From NCBI RefSeq assembly GCF_000406165.1, contig NZ_CM001977.1, positions 3,988,280-4,052,279 of the forward strand: a stretch of 64,000 nt of DNA, written 5' to 3'. Source of the stretch: Dickeya zeae NCPPB 2538. GTDB taxonomy: Bacteria > Pseudomonadota > Gammaproteobacteria > Enterobacterales > Enterobacteriaceae. How positions within the stretch are numbered: position 1 is the first letter of the stretch; the number at the start of each line of letters is the position of its first letter. Below the pieces are notes generated by a model, which was not told the DNA's origin, ran no database searches, and worked only from the letters and a program-made list of their open reading frames with translations. Position numbers and translations under genes: made by a program. Positions 50,845 through 59,451 of the stretch are shown here, in pieces.

Positions 50845-52764
50845 ATGATTGTTTTCTCCTCTTTGCAAATTCGACGCGGTACACGGGTACTGCTGGACAA
50901 CGCCACCGCCACCATCAACCCAGGTCAGAAAGTTGGTCTGGTGGGTAAAAACGGCTGTGGCAAATCAACCCTGTTGTCATTACTGAAAGGGGAAATCAGC
51001 GCCGATGGCGGCAGCGTCACCTTTCCACAAAATTGGGCACTGGCATGGGTTAATCAGGAAACACCGGCGCTGGCACGCTCGGCTATTGATTACGTGATAG
51101 ACGGCGACCGCGAGTTTCGCCAGTTGGAAGCCGACCTCGACGCGGCCAACGTCCGTAACGACGGCAACGCTATCGCCACCCTGCACGGCAAACTGGACGC
51201 GATTCAGGCCTGGTCGATTCAATCCCGCGCCGCCAGCCTGCTTAACGGGCTGGGGTTTCAGCAAGACCAGTTACAACGATCCGTCAGCGATTTCTCCGGT
51301 GGCTGGCGTATGCGCCTTAATCTGGCGCAGGCACTGATTTGCCGCTCCGACTTACTGCTGCTTGACGAACCGACCAACCACCTGGATCTGGATGCGGTGA
51401 TCTGGCTGGAAAAGTGGCTGAAAAACTACCCTGGCACGCTGGTGCTCATCTCCCACGACCGGGATTTTCTTGACCCGATCGCTAACCGCATCCTGCATAT
51501 CGAGCAGGAAACCCTGTTCGAGTACACCGGCAACTACACCTCGTTCGAGCAACAGCGCGCTACCCGTCTGGCCCAGCAACAGGCGATGTACCAGCACCAG
51601 CAGGAGCGGGTCACGCATCTGCAGCACTATATCGACCGTTTTCGCGCCAAAGCCAGTAAAGCCAAACAGGCCCAAAGCCGCATCAAGATGCTCGAACGCA
51701 TGGAGCTTATCGCCCCGGCGCATGTCGACAACCCGTTCCGCTTCAGCTTTCGTGAACCGCAAGCGCTGCCCAACCCACTGTTGCGAATGGAGAAAGTCAG
51801 CGCGGGCTACGGCGACCGGTTGATTCTCGATTCTATCAAACTCAATCTGGTGCCCGGCTCACGCATCGGCTTACTGGGCCACAATGGTGCCGGTAAATCG
51901 ACGCTCATCAAACTGCTGGCGGGCGAGCTTCAGCCGTTTAGCGGCGACATCGGCCTGGCCAAAGGCATACGGCTGGGGTATTTCGCCCAGCATCAGTTGG
52001 AGTTTTTGCGCCCCGACGAATCACCGTTACAGCACCTGACCCGACTGGCAGAGCGCGAGACCGAGCAGCAACTGCGTGATTATCTCGGCGGTTTCGGCTT
52101 TCGGGGCGACAAGGTCACCGAATGCACCGAGCGTTTTTCCGGCGGCGAAAAGGCGCGACTGGTGCTGGCGCTGATTGTCTGGCAGCGCCCTAACCTGTTG
52201 CTACTCGACGAACCGACCAACCATTTGGATCTCGACATGCGCCAGGCGCTGACCGAAGCGTTGATCGACTTCGACGGCGCGCTGGTGGTGGTATCGCACG
52301 ATCGTCACCTGATCCGATCCACCACCGACGATCTCTATCTGGTGCACGACGGCAAGGTCGAGCCGTTTGACGGCGATCTGGAGGATTACCAGCAGTGGCT
52401 ATTGGATGCCCAGAAGCAGGATAACGCGGCAGAATCCGCCCCCAAAGACAACGCCGCCAACAGCGCGCAGTCGAGGAAAGATCAAAAACGGCGTGACGCC
52501 GAACTGCGCACACTGACTCAACCGCTGCGTAAGCAGATAACCCAACTGGAACAACAGATGGAGAAGCTGCAGGCAACACTGAGTGCGGTAGAAGAGCGCC
52601 TTGCCGACAGCGGGTTATATGACGTTAGCCGCAAAAGCGAATTGACCGACTGTTTGCAAAAACAAAGCGCGACGAAGGCCGAACTGGAGAATACCGAAAT
52701 GGCCTGGCTGGATGCGCAGGAACAACTCGAACAGTTGCTGCGCGACGCCGAAGCCCAGGGGTAA
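50845..52764 (+). CDS. yheS: ABC-F family ATPase YheS
   Basis: A 639-residue ABC-F protein with two ATPase domains and no membrane segments. Domain 1 has Walker A GKNGCGKST and signature FSGGWRMRLNLAQAL; domain 2 has GHNGAGKST and FSGGEKARLVL; both have LLLLDEPTNHLDLD. A charged linker separates them and a coiled-coil tail ends the protein. ABC-F proteins act on the ribosome as translation factors; YheS in E. coli is linked to rescue from certain arrest peptides. The start ATG at 50845 (MIVFSSLQIRRG) is preferred over a TTG six codons earlier. Confidence 0.95.
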   Translation: MIVFSSLQIRRGTRVLLDNATATINPGQKVGLVGKNGCGKSTLLSLLKGEISADGGSVTFPQNWALAWVNQETPALARSAIDYVIDGDREFRQLEADLDAANVRNDGNAIATLHGKLDAIQAWSIQSRAASLLNGLGFQQDQLQRSVSDFSGGWRMRLNLAQALICRSDLLLLDEPTNHLDLDAVIWLEKWLKNYPGTLVLISHDRDFLDPIANRILHIEQETLFEYTGNYTSFEQQRATRLAQQQAMYQHQQERVTHLQHYIDRFRAKASKAKQAQSRIKMLERMELIAPAHVDNPFRFSFREPQALPNPLLRMEKVSAGYGDRLILDSIKLNLVPGSRIGLLGHNGAGKSTLIKLLAGELQPFSGDIGLAKGIRLGYFAQHQLEFLRPDESPLQHLTRLAERETEQQLRDYLGGFGFRGDKVTECTERFSGGEKARLVLALIVWQRPNLLLLDEPTNHLDLDMRQALTEALIDFDGALVVVSHDRHLIRSTTDDLYLVHDGKVEPFDGDLEDYQQWLLDAQKQDNAAESAPKDNAANSAQSRKDQKRRDAELRTLTQPLRKQITQLEQQMEKLQATLSAVEERLADSGLYDVSRKSELTDCLQKQSATKAELENTEMAWLDAQEQLEQLLRDAEAQG

Positions 52765-52829
52765 GCACCATCCTGAGTGAACGGCGGGCGCAATACGGTG
52801 GCCCTCCGTTCAGATTCTCTTGACGATGA

Positions 52830-53435
52830 TTAATGCCAAATCATCAGCACGCAGGTTGCCGTCAGTAACCCCATCGCGAGGTTGAATACCTTCCAGGCAC
52901 GTGGACTTTGCAGCAGGCGGCCGATCATCGCACCAAATCCCAGCCAGATAACCCCGGCCACGAAATTAACGCACACCATCGCCACGCTGATAGCCACCAC
53001 CGACCCGACATAGCCGTCGCCAGACAGGCTAAACCCCGCGACCGCGCCCAGCGACATCAGCCAGGCTTTGGGGTTGAGGAACTGCAACAACCCACCCTGA
53101 TACAACGGAATCGGCCGCGGCGGTGCCGTTTCGGTATCCAGCTTTTCGTAAGCCGCCGTGGCAATCTTCCACGATAACCACAGCAGATAGACACTGCCCA
53201 GTAGCTTCAGCGCCAGATGCAGTGAGGGATAAAGCAGGATCAGGCTCCCCAACCCCAGTGCTACCAACAGCAGTATGCTTTGCATACCGATCATGATACC
53301 CAGCATCAACGACATAGAGCGTAATACGCCAAAGTTGGCTGCGGAGGCAGTAAGTAGCATATTATTGGGCCCAGGTGTAATGGCGGCGACCCACAAGAAA
53401 CCGAGCATTGAAAGAAACAGGCTGACGTGCTCCAT
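52830..53435 (-). CDS. LysE/RhtB-family amino-acid exporter
   Basis: A 201-residue inner-membrane protein of about six segments: FLWVAAITPGPNNMLLTASA (the LysE family signature near the N terminus) and GLLQFLNPKAWLM in the middle. It probably exports an amino acid or homoserine-like compound; the substrate is not predictable. AAAGGA lies 10 nt before the ATG at 53435. It lies between yheS and yheT, which are normally adjacent in E. coli, so it is an insertion there. Confidence 0.85.
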   Translation of the reverse strand: MEHVSLFLSMLGFLWVAAITPGPNNMLLTASAANFGVLRSMSLMLGIMIGMQSILLLVALGLGSLILLYPSLHLALKLLGSVYLLWLSWKIATAAYEKLDTETAPPRPIPLYQGGLLQFLNPKAWLMSLGAVAGFSLSGDGYVGSVVAISVAMVCVNFVAGVIWLGFGAMIGRLLQSPRAWKVFNLAMGLLTATCVLMIWH

Positions 53436-53553
53436 GAAACGACGATCCTTTAACATAAGGGACGTTAAACCTAGCAGCGCAGCAGGATGCAGACAAGTGC
53501 TTCGCCATGCCGCGATGGGCTCCCATGCCTCTTTTCATCATGGCTCTCTTTTT

Positions 53554-54552
53554 ATGAATAATTCTTCTTACCGTAGTGTGTGCTTTCAGCCCCTGCCGGG
53601 TGGGCGCAACCCGCATATTCAGACGCTGCTACCGCGTCTGCTTCGCCGTCGTGCGGCCCTGAAACCCGTCTGGCAGCGTCTGACCCTGCCGGACGGCGAT
53701 TTTATCGACCTGGCCTGGAGCGAAGCGCCACAACTCGCGGCGCATAAACCCCGCGTAGTGCTATTTCACGGGCTGGAAGGCAGTTTTCACAGCCCTTACG
53801 CCCACGGACTGATGACGGCCTGCCAGCAGCGCGGCTGGCTGGCGGTGGTGATGCACTTCCGTGGTTGCAGTGGACAACCGAACTGCCTGCCACGGGCGTA
53901 TCACGCCAGCGAAACCGAAGACGCGCGCTACTTCCTGCATTGGCTGCGTCAGACGCTGGGTGACGCCCCCACCGTCGCGGCGGGGTTTTCTCTGGGTGGG
54001 AATATGCTGGCTTGCCTGCTGGCGCAACAAGGTGCCGCCTGCCCGTTGGATGCCGCGGCGGTGGTATCCGCACCGTTGATGCTCGAACCGTGTAGCACCC
54101 GTCTGGAGCAGGGTTTTTCACGCCTCTACCAGTTCTATCTGCTGAGTTCACTGCGTCGCAACGCCTTGCACAAGTTGACGATGTACCCCGACTGCCTGCC
54201 GGTGTCCGCCAGTCGGTTACGTCGGGTGCATCGCCTGCGAGAGTTTGACGAGCTGGTCACATCGCCGCTGCACGGTTTCACCGACGCAACCGATTATTAC
54301 CGGCGCAGCAGCGCCCTGCCTTTACTACCGCGTATCCATAAGCCATTGCTGGTCATCCACGCCAAAGACGACCCGTTTATGACGCCGGAGGTCATCGCTG
54401 ATGTCTCGCAACTCCCAGCCAATATCGACTACCAGTTGACGGAGCATGGCGGTCATGTCGGTTTTGTTGGCGGATCCTGGCAACAGCCTGAATTGTGGCT
54501 GGAGCACCGTATTCCCGACTGGTTTACCCCTTATCTGGAGCAGCACGCATGA
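53554..54552 (+). CDS. yheT: Alpha/beta hydrolase YheT
   Basis: A 332-residue alpha/beta hydrolase of the YheT/ABHD1-3 family. Motifs are HGLEGSFHSPYAHGL, VMHFRGCSG and the nucleophile elbow GFSLGGNMLACLL with Ser; the acid/histidine pair is in HAKDDPFMTPE and TEHGGHVGFVGG. The physiological substrate is unknown, although eukaryotic relatives act on acylglycerols. The open frame runs far upstream (to 53275) antisense to the LysE gene; the start 53554 (MNNSSYRSVCFQ) matches the family. Confidence 0.9.
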   Translation: MNNSSYRSVCFQPLPGGRNPHIQTLLPRLLRRRAALKPVWQRLTLPDGDFIDLAWSEAPQLAAHKPRVVLFHGLEGSFHSPYAHGLMTACQQRGWLAVVMHFRGCSGQPNCLPRAYHASETEDARYFLHWLRQTLGDAPTVAAGFSLGGNMLACLLAQQGAACPLDAAAVVSAPLMLEPCSTRLEQGFSRLYQFYLLSSLRRNALHKLTMYPDCLPVSASRLRRVHRLREFDELVTSPLHGFTDATDYYRRSSALPLLPRIHKPLLVIHAKDDPFMTPEVIADVSQLPANIDYQLTEHGGHVGFVGGSWQQPELWLEHRIPDWFTPYLEQHA

Positions 54553-54785
54553 TCATTCCCTGGCAAGAACTGGCACCGGAAACACTGCAAAATCTGATTG
54601 AATCGTTCGTCCTGCGTGAAGGCACAGACTACGGCGAGCAGGAACGCACGCTGGAAGAAAAAGTGGCGGATATCCGCCAGCAACTGGCAAACGGCGAGGT
54701 CGTCCTGGTGTGGTCGGAATTGCACGAAACCGTCAATATCATGCCCCGTCGCCAGCTCAGCAATAATGAACGGTATCAGCCCTGA
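54549..54785 (+). CDS. yheU: YheU family protein
   Basis: A 78-residue protein (MIIPWQELAPETLQNLIESF ... NIMPRRQLS) of the enterobacterial UPF0270 family; the function is unknown. Its ATG overlaps the yheT stop (ATGA), so the two are coupled. It is followed by prkB after 174 nt. Confidence 0.93.
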   Translation: MIIPWQELAPETLQNLIESFVLREGTDYGEQERTLEEKVADIRQQLANGEVVLVWSELHETVNIMPRRQLSNNERYQP

Positions 54786-54959
54786 ATCAATCGCTTAAAA
54801 ACGTAAATTGCCGTGTCAGTGTGCGATAAACATGCTAACAATGATCAGATCTAACATGAATCAGATACAACATGGCCTGATGGCTCTGCACGGCATAGCC
54901 CTTACTCATCGAATGATGACTTCACCGAAGATTGCCCTACACATCGGAGGTTACACACC

Positions 54960-55829
54960 ATGTCGCACCAGCACCCGATTATCGCGGTCACCGGCTCCAG
55001 CGGCGCGGGGACCACGACCACCAGCCTGGCGTTTCGCAAGATCTTCCAGCAACTGAATCTGCGCGCCGCACTGGTGGATGGCGACAGCTATCACCGCTAT
55101 ACCCGACCGGAAATGGATATGGCGATCCGCAAGGCTCGGGACCTGGGGCGTCACATCAGCTATTTCGGGCCGGAAGCCAACGACTTCTGCCAACTGGAAA
55201 ACACCTTTATCGAATACGGTCGTAGCGGCACCGGGCAGACCCGCAAATACCTGCACACCTATGATGAAGCCATCCCCTACAATCAGGTGCCGGGGACGTT
55301 CACGCCCTGGGAACCGATGCCAGAGCCGACCGACCTGCTGTTCTATGAGGGATTACACGGCGGCGTGGTCACCGCGCAGCATGATGTTGCCCGGCATGTC
55401 GACCTGCTGGTCGGCGTGGTGCCGATAGTCAACCTGGAATGGATTCAGAAGCTGGTACGCGACGTTAACGAACGCGGTCACTCCCGCGAGGCGGTGATGG
55501 ATTCTGTCGTGCGCTCGATGGAAGACTACATCACCCATATCACGCCGCAGTTTTCCCGCACCCACATCAACTTCCAGCGCGTACCGACGGTCGATACCTC
55601 TAACCCGTTCGCCGCCAAAGCCATTCCCTCGATGGACGAAAGTTTCGTGGTGATCCACTTTCAGGGTCTGGACCGTATTGATTACCCCTACCTGCTGGCC
55701 ATGTTGCAGGGCTCGTTCATTTCCCACATCAATACGCTGGTGGTACCGGGCGGCAAAATGGGGCTGGCGATGGAGTTGATCATGATGCCGCTGGTACAGC
55801 GGTTGATGGAAGGCAATAAAATCGACTGA
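54960..55829 (+). CDS. prkB: Phosphoribulokinase-like protein PrkB
   Basis: A 289-residue P-loop kinase of the phosphoribulokinase/uridine kinase family. The Walker A is GSSGAGTTT (12-20), followed by DGDSYHRYTRPEMD and GLHGGVV. Enterobacteria lack Rubisco in most cases, so the substrate of PrkB is unknown. It lies between yheU and yhfA, as in E. coli. Confidence 0.93.
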   Translation: MSHQHPIIAVTGSSGAGTTTTSLAFRKIFQQLNLRAALVDGDSYHRYTRPEMDMAIRKARDLGRHISYFGPEANDFCQLENTFIEYGRSGTGQTRKYLHTYDEAIPYNQVPGTFTPWEPMPEPTDLLFYEGLHGGVVTAQHDVARHVDLLVGVVPIVNLEWIQKLVRDVNERGHSREAVMDSVVRSMEDYITHITPQFSRTHINFQRVPTVDTSNPFAAKAIPSMDESFVVIHFQGLDRIDYPYLLAMLQGSFISHINTLVVPGGKMGLAMELIMMPLVQRLMEGNKID

Positions 55830-55850
55830 CATCGGCGATAAGAGCGATGA

Positions 55851-55874
55851 TAAGCGCCGATAAACCGGCGCTTA
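55851..55874. terminator. Hairpin between convergent prkB and yhfA
   Basis: TAAGCGCCG (55851-55859) pairs with CGGCGCTTA (55866-55874) around a 6-nt loop. It lies in the 89-nt gap between two convergent genes and probably serves both, though no strong T-run follows on either side. Confidence 0.6.
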
Positions 55875-55918
55875 ACGACGCGGTGGACAGGACAGCACAC
55901 CACCGCGAGCAGAGGTGT

Positions 55919-56326
55919 TTAATCCAGCGCGATCACTTCATGACTGTGGGTGATGTTCACGGCTTTTCCGAGCATCAGCGCCACAGAGCAGTATTTTTCG
56001 GCTGACAGCGACACCGCACGCTCCACGGCTTTATCGCCCAGGCCCTTGCCGGTGACGATAAAATGCAGGTTGATGGCGGTGAACAGGCGCGGTGCCTCCT
56101 CACGGCGTTCAGACGTCAGGCGGACTTCGCAATCCACCACGTCATGACGGCCTTTTTGCAGGATAGACACCACATCGATGGCGCTGCATCCGCCCGCGGC
56201 CATCAGTACCATTTCCATCGGGCTGGGCGCTTTATCGCCTGCGTTGCCGTCCATCAGCAGTTGATGTCCGGAAGCGGATTCACCAAGAAACGTTAACCCT
56301 TCAACCCATTTCACCCGCGCCTGCAT
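55919..56326 (-). CDS. yhfA: OsmC-family protein YhfA
   Basis: A 135-residue OsmC/Ohr-like protein (MQARVKWVEGLTFLGESASG ...), a family of peroxiredoxin-like redox proteins. The two conserved cysteines lie in AGGCSAIDVV and AEKYCSVALM. The substrate is unknown. The frame is open six codons before the family start at 56326. It is divergent from crp, as in E. coli. Confidence 0.95.
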   Translation of the reverse strand: MQARVKWVEGLTFLGESASGHQLLMDGNAGDKAPSPMEMVLMAAGGCSAIDVVSILQKGRHDVVDCEVRLTSERREEAPRLFTAINLHFIVTGKGLGDKAVERAVSLSAEKYCSVALMLGKAVNITHSHEVIALD

Positions 56327-56655
56327 AATTTTGTCCTCAATCAATTATTTTTGAAATTTTACATCGCTTATGTACAAAAAAGCCTGATAATCAGAGCTTA
56401 ATCATGCTGAAGCGAGACAACACAAGACACTACACTCAACCTGTGTTACAAACAAAAGCGTAAACCGGCATGTGTTGTTGAGCCGATGCCTGACCCACCA
56501 CCGGCTTACTGGCGTCATCTGATAGACAGCCTCAGTATATTCCCTGACGTCATTCCGCCAGGACGGAATTGAATTATAACTATGTTATCACGCCGTACAG
56601 GGAACTCTGAGCCCTGTGATTTGCGCAGTGAATTAACAACAGAGGATAACAGCGA
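56327..56655. other. Divergent yhfA-crp regulatory region
   Basis: The 329-nt gap carries the promoters of yhfA and crp. It holds hairpin-forming segments in the crp leader (ACAGGG at 56597-56602 with CCCTGT at 56612-56617, and ATTCCG/CGGAAT near 56550) and AGAGGATAAC just before the crp ATG, as in E. coli. In E. coli CRP binds its own promoter; no site near the consensus was found here. Confidence 0.5.
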
Positions 56656-57288
56656 ATGGTTCTCGGCAAACCGCAAACAGACCCGACTCTCGAATGGTTC
56701 CTTTCTCATTGCCACATTCACAAGTACCCATCGAAGAGCACCCTAATCCACCAGGGTGAAAAAGCAGAGACGCTTTACTACATCGTGAAAGGCTCGGTTG
56801 CCGTGCTGATCAAGGATGAAGAAGGCAAGGAAATGATTCTGTCTTATCTGAATCAGGGCGATTTTATTGGCGAACTTGGCTTGTTTGAAGACGGGCAGGA
56901 ACGCAGTGCGTGGGTCCGGGCAAAAACAGCCTGTGAAGTTGCTGAAATCTCCTATAAAAAATTCCGCCAGCTCATCCAGGTCAACCCGGACATTCTGATG
57001 CGCTTGTCCTCACAGATGGCACGTCGTCTGCAGGTTACTTCGCAAAAAGTCGGTAACCTGGCGTTCCTCGACGTGACGGGCCGCATCGCGCAAACCCTGC
57101 TTAATCTGGCCAAACAGCCGGACGCCATGACCCACCCGGATGGTATGCAGATTAAGATCACCCGTCAGGAAATCGGCCAGATCGTCGGCTGTTCCCGCGA
57201 AACTGTCGGCCGCATTCTGAAAATGCTGGAAGACCAGAACCTGATCTCCGCCCACGGTAAAACCATCGTGGTATACGGTACTCGCTGA
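56656..57288 (+). CDS. crp: cAMP receptor protein CRP
   Basis: CRP is the global cAMP-dependent activator of catabolic genes. The 210-residue protein is almost identical to E. coli CRP as I recall it. It has the cAMP-binding domain (1-135, with GELGLFEDGQERSAWVRA), the long C-helix and the DNA-binding helix-turn-helix ITRQEIGQIVGCSRETVGRI with Arg180 and Glu181. It is divergent from yhfA. The following ula operon has a candidate CRP site. Confidence 0.99.
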   Translation: MVLGKPQTDPTLEWFLSHCHIHKYPSKSTLIHQGEKAETLYYIVKGSVAVLIKDEEGKEMILSYLNQGDFIGELGLFEDGQERSAWVRAKTACEVAEISYKKFRQLIQVNPDILMRLSSQMARRLQVTSQKVGNLAFLDVTGRIAQTLLNLAKQPDAMTHPDGMQIKITRQEIGQIVGCSRETVGRILKMLEDQNLISAHGKTIVVYGTR

Positions 57289-57315
57289 TCCCATCAGCAA
57301 CCCCGTTATCGGACA

Positions 57316-57340
57316 GGGCGGCCAGATGGCCGCCCTTTTT
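57316..57340 (+). terminator. crp terminator
   Basis: GGGCGGCC (57316-57323) pairs perfectly with GGCCGCCC (57328-57335) around the loop AGAT, then T5 (57336-57340). It lies 27 nt after the crp stop. Confidence 0.95.
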
Positions 57341-57380
57341 GTCTCATATAATCTCACAGAGTCTCACATGGTCTCACACC
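57341..57380. repeat. Four 10-bp tandem repeats after the crp terminator
   Basis: GTCTCATATA, ATCTCACAGA, GTCTCACATG and GTCTCACACC follow each other without gap between the crp terminator and the end of ulaD. The core TCTCA is identical in all four. Confidence 0.75.
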
Positions 57381-57420
57381 GCCAACCGACTCAAACACCG
57401 GTGCCTGACGGCATCCTGTA

Positions 57421-58068
57421 TTACCAATACTTGTTGATCTCGGTGCGCAGTGCTTCTGCTGTCGCACGGCCGCTCTCAGAAGCCAGCGCGCGACCGGCGA
57501 TAAACACTTTCGCGCAAATACCGTCGAACAGGTGGATATCCTCCGGCACGATACCGCCGGTGATAGACAGTTCGAGCCCCAGTTCGGACAGCGCCCGCAT
57601 TTTGCCAAGATCGGCAGGGGTCCAGTTAATCCCGGCCAGCTCCGCATCGCGGGAACGGTGGTAGATGGCCTGGGTAATCCCCATGTCACGCCATGCTCTG
57701 GCATCATCCAGATTCCAGTTACCGTACAGCTCAATCTGGATTTCGCCACCAAATTCATCAGCCACTTTCTTACAGGCGGCGATCGTCGCTACATGCGCGG
57801 CGGCAGACACCGTAATCCAGTTAGCGCCAGCGGAAAACGCCATACGCGCCAGGATCGCACCGCCATCCGTGGTTTTCATATCACAAACGATAATGTGGTT
57901 CGGGTGACGTTCGCGTAGTGTGCGCACCGCCGCCATCCCTTCGGCAAAGGCCAGAATGGTCCCCACCTCAATCACGTCAACAAAGCCGCTGACCCGGTCA
58001 GCCACCTCCACAGCAGTGGCCATTTCGGTCGAATCAAGGGCAATTTGCAGCATAGGTTTAGTCATCAT
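57421..58068 (-). CDS. ulaD: 3-keto-L-gulonate-6-phosphate decarboxylase UlaD
   Basis: UlaD decarboxylates 3-keto-L-gulonate 6-phosphate to L-xylulose 5-phosphate. The 215-residue TIM barrel of the OMP-decarboxylase superfamily has MLQIALDSTEMATAVEVADR, DVIEVGTIL, CDMKTTDGG (DxKxxD) and TGGIVPED. The start MMTKPML at 58068 has AGGA about 6 nt upstream; the open frame reaches 58143. It is the last gene of ulaAB-ulaC-ulaF-ulaD. The function could also be described as SgbH, its paralogue. Confidence 0.88.
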   Translation of the reverse strand: MMTKPMLQIALDSTEMATAVEVADRVSGFVDVIEVGTILAFAEGMAAVRTLRERHPNHIIVCDMKTTDGGAILARMAFSAGANWITVSAAAHVATIAACKKVADEFGGEIQIELYGNWNLDDARAWRDMGITQAIYHRSRDAELAGINWTPADLGKMRALSELGLELSITGGIVPEDIHLFDGICAKVFIAGRALASESGRATAEALRTEINKYW

Positions 58069-58194
58069 GCGATTTCCTTTCCAAGAGTGAAAATATCGGG
58101 ATCTCTGACTTGAGGGCGAGCGCAGCCCGTGGCCCATTGCCACTGTTTATTTCAAGCCATCATTACCTTGTCATCGTGTTACGTGCGCGGCCCT

Positions 58195-58887
58195 TCAACG
58201 CTGGCCGTAATAGGCATTCGCGCCGTGTTTTCTGAAATAGTGTTTATCAGACAGCGCCTGCGCAATATGAATGTCTGGATTAAGCAGTCGGGTTGAGAAC
58301 GCCATGGCGGCCACCTCTTCAAGCACCAGCGCATTATGCACCGCATCCAGTGCATTTTTTCCCCAGCAGAAGGGAGCATGGCCGGTAATCACCGCCCCCG
58401 GCACCGCGAGTGGGTCGAGATGGCGACGATGAAACTCCTCCACAATCACCAGACCGGTATTTTTTTCATAATCCTGAGCGATTTCGTCTTCACGCAACGA
58501 GCGGGTACAGGGGATGTCCCCATAGAAATAGTCGGCATGGGTGGTGCCGAGCGCAGGAATATCCTGACCGGCCTGCGCCCAGACCGTGCCGTGGCGGGAA
58601 TGGGTATGCACAATACCGCCGATGTGCTCGAAGGCACGGTACAGCACCAAATGGGTCTCGGTATCACTGGAAGGATTAAGTCGCCCTTCGACCACCCGCC
58701 CTGCCATGTCGACGACGACGATATCGTCGATAGTCATCTGCTCATAGGAGACCCCCGAAGGTTTAATCGCGATGACACCCTGCTCGCGATCAATCTGGGA
58801 GACATTGCCCCAGGTCAGCGTCACTAAACCATGACGGGGGAGCAGCAGGTTGGCTTCCAGTACGATAGCCTTCAATTGCTGATACAT
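58195..58887 (-). CDS. ulaF: L-ribulose-5-phosphate 4-epimerase (UlaF)
   Basis: UlaF converts L-ribulose 5-phosphate to D-xylulose 5-phosphate, the final step to the pentose phosphate pathway. The 230-residue class II aldolase-type protein has zinc ligands His94 and His96 (GIVHTHSRHG) and His170 (ITGHAPFCWG), plus GNVS and SSDTETHLVLY phosphate-binding motifs. It is a paralogue of AraD/SgbE, so the context rather than the sequence gives the ula role. Confidence 0.88.
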   Translation of the reverse strand: MYQQLKAIVLEANLLLPRHGLVTLTWGNVSQIDREQGVIAIKPSGVSYEQMTIDDIVVVDMAGRVVEGRLNPSSDTETHLVLYRAFEHIGGIVHTHSRHGTVWAQAGQDIPALGTTHADYFYGDIPCTRSLREDEIAQDYEKNTGLVIVEEFHRRHLDPLAVPGAVITGHAPFCWGKNALDAVHNALVLEEVAAMAFSTRLLNPDIHIAQALSDKHYFRKHGANAYYGQR

Positions 58888-58929
58888 CGTTGTTTCTCCT
58901 GCGCCCCTGCCGGAGCGCCTTGTTGCCGC

Positions 58930-59406
58930 TCAGGCGGTTTGGGCTAGCGCCTTATCAATCACTCGGAACACGTCTTCACAGCTGGTACAAACCCGCAGTT
59001 TGTCGAGGTTGATTCCGGTGTCGCTGTGCTCGTCCTCCAGTATCTGGGTCACTTCCATCAACCCTTCCATATGCTCGTCGGAGGTACTCCCTGCCAGAGT
59101 GATCAGCACATCCACCGGTTCGTCTTCTCCCTCAAATTTGACCGGTGTGGTGAGCGTCACCAGCGCAAACGCGGTGCGATTCACACCGTTCTCCGGGCGC
59201 GCGTGGGGCATGGCAAACTGCGGCGCAATCACGATATAAGGCCCCATCTTTTCAATACTGCTGATAATCGCCTCATGGTAACGGGGCTCGACAGCGCCGG
59301 AGGCAATCAGCATATCGGTACCGAGCTTGATAGCTTCGCGCCAGTCCGCCGCACTGGCGTTAAGCAGCACGGAGGCATTGTCGATTAACGATTGTTTGAA
59401 TTTCAT
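58930..59406 (-). CDS. ulaC: PTS ascorbate EIIA component UlaC
   Basis: A 158-residue EIIA of the fructose/mannitol type, which takes phosphate from HPr on the active His68 (IAPQFAMPHARPENGV) and passes it to EIIB. It is 42 nt from ulaF and 45 nt from the fused EIIC-EIIB gene. Confidence 0.92.
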   Translation of the reverse strand: MKFKQSLIDNASVLLNASAADWREAIKLGTDMLIASGAVEPRYHEAIISSIEKMGPYIVIAPQFAMPHARPENGVNRTAFALVTLTTPVKFEGEDEPVDVLITLAGSTSDEHMEGLMEVTQILEDEHSDTGINLDKLRVCTSCEDVFRVIDKALAQTA

Positions 59407-59451
59407 CTGCTTCTCCTTACTTTTCCCGCGTGGAGGGGAAAGCGTGATTGA

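Noticed and set aside
53275..53553. 93-residue N-terminal extension of YheT
   Set aside because: It is antisense to the LysE gene and its 5' region; family similarity begins near 53554.
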